Origin: CALKGK01 sp964649515
GTDB taxonomy: Bacteria > Bacteroidota > Bacteroidia > Flavobacteriales_D > Sanyastnellaceae
Assembly (NCBI GenBank): GCA_964649515.1
Contig: CAZYPV010000113.1
Span: 1-6,626, forward strand
DNA: 6,626 nt
Direction of reading: 5' to 3'
This document shows, piece after piece, positions 6,525-6,626 of this stretch (within the stretch, counting starts at the first letter, position 1; every line of letters begins with the position of its first letter). The notes under the pieces are model-generated. The model did not search any database, had not been told where the DNA came from, and saw only the letters and a program-made list of their open reading frames with translations. The position numbers were made by a program, and so were the translations under genes.

Positions 6525-6626
6525 GGTTGAGGTCGCTTCGCTCGGGTTGAGGGCGCTTCGCTTGGGTTGAGGTCGCTTTGCTCGGGTTTAGTTTGCTTTA
6601 CTCGGGATGGGGTCGCTTCGCTTGGG
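6525..6626 (-). repeat. Right 20-bp tandem repeat array, inverted relative to the left one, cut by the window edge
   Basis: Five 20-nt units with no length variation start at 6525, 6545, 6565, 6585 and 6605, and the window ends 2 nt into a sixth. The first reads GGTTGAGGTCGCTTCGCTCG on the plus strand, the reverse complement of the left-array consensus. Units differ by substitutions only; the fourth is the most diverged. GCTTCGC (GCGAAGC on the minus strand) occurs at 6535, 6555 and 6615. The array starts 32 nt after the GH109 stop. It has no T-tract and no CRISPR-like spacers. Its true length is unknown. Confidence 0.93.

Noticed and set aside
6525..6626. Possible CRISPR array
   Set aside because: Units are directly adjacent with a 20-bp period and no unique spacers, and no cas genes are present.

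Overview
The window looks like a stretch of chromosome from a member of the Bacteroidota, most likely in or near the Flavobacteriales. Three things point there. The first gene belongs to the Bacteroidota outer-membrane family DUF6089. Several start codons have no Shine-Dalgarno sequence but sit behind boxes resembling the Bacteroidota -7 promoter element TAnnTTTG. An HPPK gene overlaps a deoxynucleoside kinase gene. The order-level placement is inference from family recognition, not from a search.

Layout: the left half is read on the minus strand. From right to left it holds sppA (long-form signal peptide peptidase), a strong intrinsic terminator, a TrmH/SpoU-family RNA 2'-O-methyltransferase, and, 11 nt further on, a DUF6089 outer-membrane beta-barrel protein. 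After an approximately 200-nt divergent promoter region, folK (folate pathway) and a deoxyadenosine/deoxyguanosine kinase-type dNK run on the plus strand with a 25-nt out-of-frame overlap. A single plus-strand gene for a GH109-type NAD-dependent glycosidase (Gfo/Idh/MocA fold) with an export signal fills the right end.

The genes do not form one pathway. folK and the kinase are a coupled housekeeping pair (pterin pyrophosphorylation and deoxynucleoside salvage). SppA, the methyltransferase and DUF6089 are housekeeping or envelope genes. The GH109 gene looks like an accessory glycan-degradation gene.

The most unusual structure is non-coding. The GH109 gene lies between two arrays of the same 20-bp tandem repeat in opposite orientation: about 4 units on the left, and at least 5 units on the right running off the window edge. 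Many units carry GCGAAGC, a heptamer known to form an exceptionally stable DNA mini-hairpin. A second, unrelated nested inverted repeat lies at the left edge of the window. No complete novel defence or mobile system is visible. The repeat-bounded GH109 cassette is the best candidate for follow-up.
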